In this document: positions 62,368 through 64,000 of the stretch, in pieces
How positions within the stretch are numbered: the first letter of the stretch is position 1
Layout of the letters: every line of letters starts with the position of its first letter
Position numbers and translations under genes: made by a program
Assembly: GCF_000739915.1 (NCBI RefSeq)
Contig: NZ_BBJT01000012.1
Coordinates: 62,001 to 126,000 of the forward strand
DNA length: 64,000 bases
Direction: 5' to 3'
From: Paenibacillus chitinolyticus NBRC 15660
GTDB taxonomy: Bacteria > Bacillota > Bacilli > Paenibacillales > NBRC-103111
Notes under the pieces: model-generated
Seen by the model: only the letters and a program-made list of their open reading frames with translations
What the model was told of the DNA's origin: nothing
The model's database searches: none

Positions 62368-64000
62368 GGATAAACCTCCTTCCGGCTACAGCAAGGATGA
62401 GAACAAGCAGGCCAAGCAGGGTGATTAGGCCGTAGGTCTGAACCTGGCCGTTCTGCAGCCGGGAGCCCGTTCGGCCCAGTCCGACAGCGGCTGCGGCCGC
62501 GAGCCTGACGACACCGTCCACGATAAACGTGTCCACGGCCTGCAAGAGATATCCGATTCCCCGCAGCGGGAGAACAATGATCGTCCGGTAAATTTCGTCG
62601 ATATAATATTTACGACGCACGAGATTGTACAGCCACGGAAACTTTGCGGAGAACACAAAGCTTCCCGGCTTCCTTGCGTACAGCAGGTAGCCCAGAACGA
62701 TGCCCAGAACGCCCGCTGCCGTAGAGAGCAGCATCACGCCCGCGTGAACGGCCTCTGCTTCGGTCCTGCCTGTCAGCCAGTCGCCGAACCACCCGCTCCA
62801 CGGGGTGTACAGAAAGCCGGCAAGAGCGGCGGGAACCGCCAACAGAAGGAGCGGGAACGTCATAGAGGCCGGGGATTCGTGAACCTCTTGGCCGCTGCGT
62901 GATTTGCCCCAGAATACCAGGAAAAAGAGCCGGGCCATATACAAGGCCGTAAAGAAAGCACCGACGATGCCAACCCAGAACAGCAACGAATTCGTCTCGT
63001 AAGCCTGGGACAGAATCGCGTCCTTGGACCAGAAACCGGAGAACGGAGGAATTCCGGACAAAGCCAGCGTACCGATCGCGAAAGTCCACGCCGTAATCTT
63101 CATCCTTCCGCCGATGCCGCCCATTTTGGTAATATCCTGCGTATGCACGGCATGAATAATGCTGCCCGCACCCAGGAACAGGAGAGCTTTAAAGAACGCG
63201 TGCGTGAACAAATGGAAGATTCCCGTCGTATACGTAGCGCTCACTCCAAGCGCCATCATCATATACCCTAGCTGGGATACGGTCGAATAGGCGAGAATCC
63301 GTTTGATATCGTTCTGCGCCGTTCCGATTGTCGCTGCGAAAATCGCCGTAAAACCGCCGACATAAGCGACGATCTGCATAGCCGTATCCGACGCGAGGAA
63401 AACATCGAACGTACGGGCTACCAGATAAACCCCGGCCGCCACCATAGTCGCCGCATGGATAAGCGCACTGATCGGAGTCGGGCCTTCCATCGCATCGGGC
63501 AGCCAGGTATGCAGAGGGAATTGCCCCGATTTTCCCATGGCTCCCACAAAGAAGAGAAGCGCGATCCATGTTGCTGCGGAGCCTTCCACCTGACCGCTTG
63601 TAAACGCGTTTTGTACCGAATTAAAATCCAGCGCATGACCCGGCATGCTCCAAAACAAAAGCAGAATTCCGATAAACAATCCGAAATCGCCGATTCTTGT
63701 CACGATAAAAGCTTTTTTTGCGGCAGCCTTAGCCTCGGGTTTCGTATACCAGAATCCGATCAGCAGGAACGAACAGACTCCGACAAGTTCCCAAAATACA
63801 TAAAACTCCACCAGGTTGACCGAAATAACCAGCCCCAGCATCGCAAAAGAAAAGAGCGCTATGTAACTAAAAAACACGTGCACCCGCTCGTCGTCCTTCA
63901 TATATCCGATCGAATAGATATGGACCAGAAACGATACGAGCGTGACAACAATGAGCATGATCGCGTTTAAATTATTGACCTCGAAGCCCAGGCTCACCGC
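62357..64000 (-). CDS. nuoL: NADH-quinone oxidoreductase subunit L (5' end cut by window)
   Basis: At least 547 residues. Proton-pumping subunit of complex I with its long lateral helix toward the C-terminus. Segments FYVFWELVGVCSFLLIGFWY, GKSGQFPLHTWLPDAMEGPT and ILAYSTVSQLGYMMMALGVS identify it. The usual first 70 or so residues are missing because the gene runs off the right edge; the first in-frame GTG at 63997 is internal, not the start. Confidence 0.95.
   Translation of the reverse strand, partial: AVSLGFEVNNLNAIMLIVVTLVSFLVHIYSIGYMKDDERVHVFFSYIALFSFAMLGLVISVNLVEFYVFWELVGVCSFLLIGFWYTKPEAKAAAKKAFIVTRIGDFGLFIGILLLFWSMPGHALDFNSVQNAFTSGQVEGSAATWIALLFFVGAMGKSGQFPLHTWLPDAMEGPTPISALIHAATMVAAGVYLVARTFDVFLASDTAMQIVAYVGGFTAIFAATIGTAQNDIKRILAYSTVSQLGYMMMALGVSATYTTGIFHLFTHAFFKALLFLGAGSIIHAVHTQDITKMGGIGGRMKITAWTFAIGTLALSGIPPFSGFWSKDAILSQAYETNSLLFWVGIVGAFFTALYMARLFFLVFWGKSRSGQEVHESPASMTFPLLLLAVPAALAGFLYTPWSGWFGDWLTGRTEAEAVHAGVMLLSTAAGVLGIVLGYLLYARKPGSFVFSAKFPWLYNLVRRKYYIDEIYRTIIVLPLRGIGYLLQAVDTFIVDGVVRLAAAAAVGLGRTGSRLQNGQVQTYGLITLLGLLVLILAVAGRRFIHVG

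Overview
The window is a chromosomal segment of a spore-forming, flagellated Gram-positive bacterium with an S-layer. It is most likely a Paenibacillus or close relative in the Paenibacillaceae. The evidence is combined: sporulation genes (spoIIID, spoIIQ, spoIID, a small acid-soluble spore protein gene), Bacillus-type flagellar gene order, competence genes comF and comFA, several SLH-domain surface proteins, and the tagO/tagA/csaB set for a pyruvylated secondary cell-wall polymer. Every protein gene I can support is on the minus strand, so transcription runs from high to low coordinates. I see no rRNA, tRNA, insertion sequence, prophage or CRISPR array.

Layout from low to high coordinates. 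1-3.8 kb: secA (cut by the window edge), the ribosome hibernation factor hpf and a cold-shock gene, followed by a tight cluster of four DnaA-box-like 9-mers. 3.9-8.9 kb: an AT-richer block with an FkbM-type methyltransferase, a GT4 glycosyltransferase with TPRs, the flagellin lysine methylase FliB and a GT2 glycosyltransferase with TPRs. I read it as a flagellin-modification island. 9-22 kb: a 1,322-residue secreted VWA plus IPT/TIG-repeat protein, then fliT-like, fliS, fliD, flaG, hag, csrA, fliW, yviE, flgL, flgK, flgN, flgM, yvyF. 22-27.5 kb: comF, comFA, a small membrane protein, degU and degS. 27.5-32.2 kb: a secreted phosphodiester glycosidase, metK and a spore protein gene. 32.4-40.4 kb: a small secreted protein, the putative S-layer protein (N-terminal SLH domains) and a 1,289-residue SLH protein. 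40.6-45.8 kb: tagO, tagA, csaB and a DUF5693 membrane protein. 45.9-49.2 kb: pgcA, fabZ, a CDP-alcohol phosphatidyltransferase and an EpuA-like protein. 49.2-56.5 kb: flhP, flhO, mbl, spoIIID, spoIIQ, spoIID, murA, ywzB, close to Bacillus subtilis order. 56.5-64 kb: an S8 protease with SLH domains, then nuoN, nuoM and nuoL (cut by the right edge).

The genes form connected systems. CsaB, TagA and TagO should build and pyruvylate the wall polymer that SLH domains bind, and three SLH proteins are encoded in the window. FliW, CsrA and Hag form the known homeostatic loop, and the hag leader carries a CsrA-type hairpin. FlgM and the sigma-D-type promoters before flgM and hag couple hook completion to late flagellar expression. 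The main novelty candidates are the VWA-IPT protein inside the late flagellar cluster, the flagellin-modification block, the DnaA-box cluster, the sigma-D promoter embedded in a terminator before flgM, tandem starts and promoters on the S-layer gene, and two structured elements next to fabZ and spoIIQ. All family calls come from reading the sequence; no database search was run.
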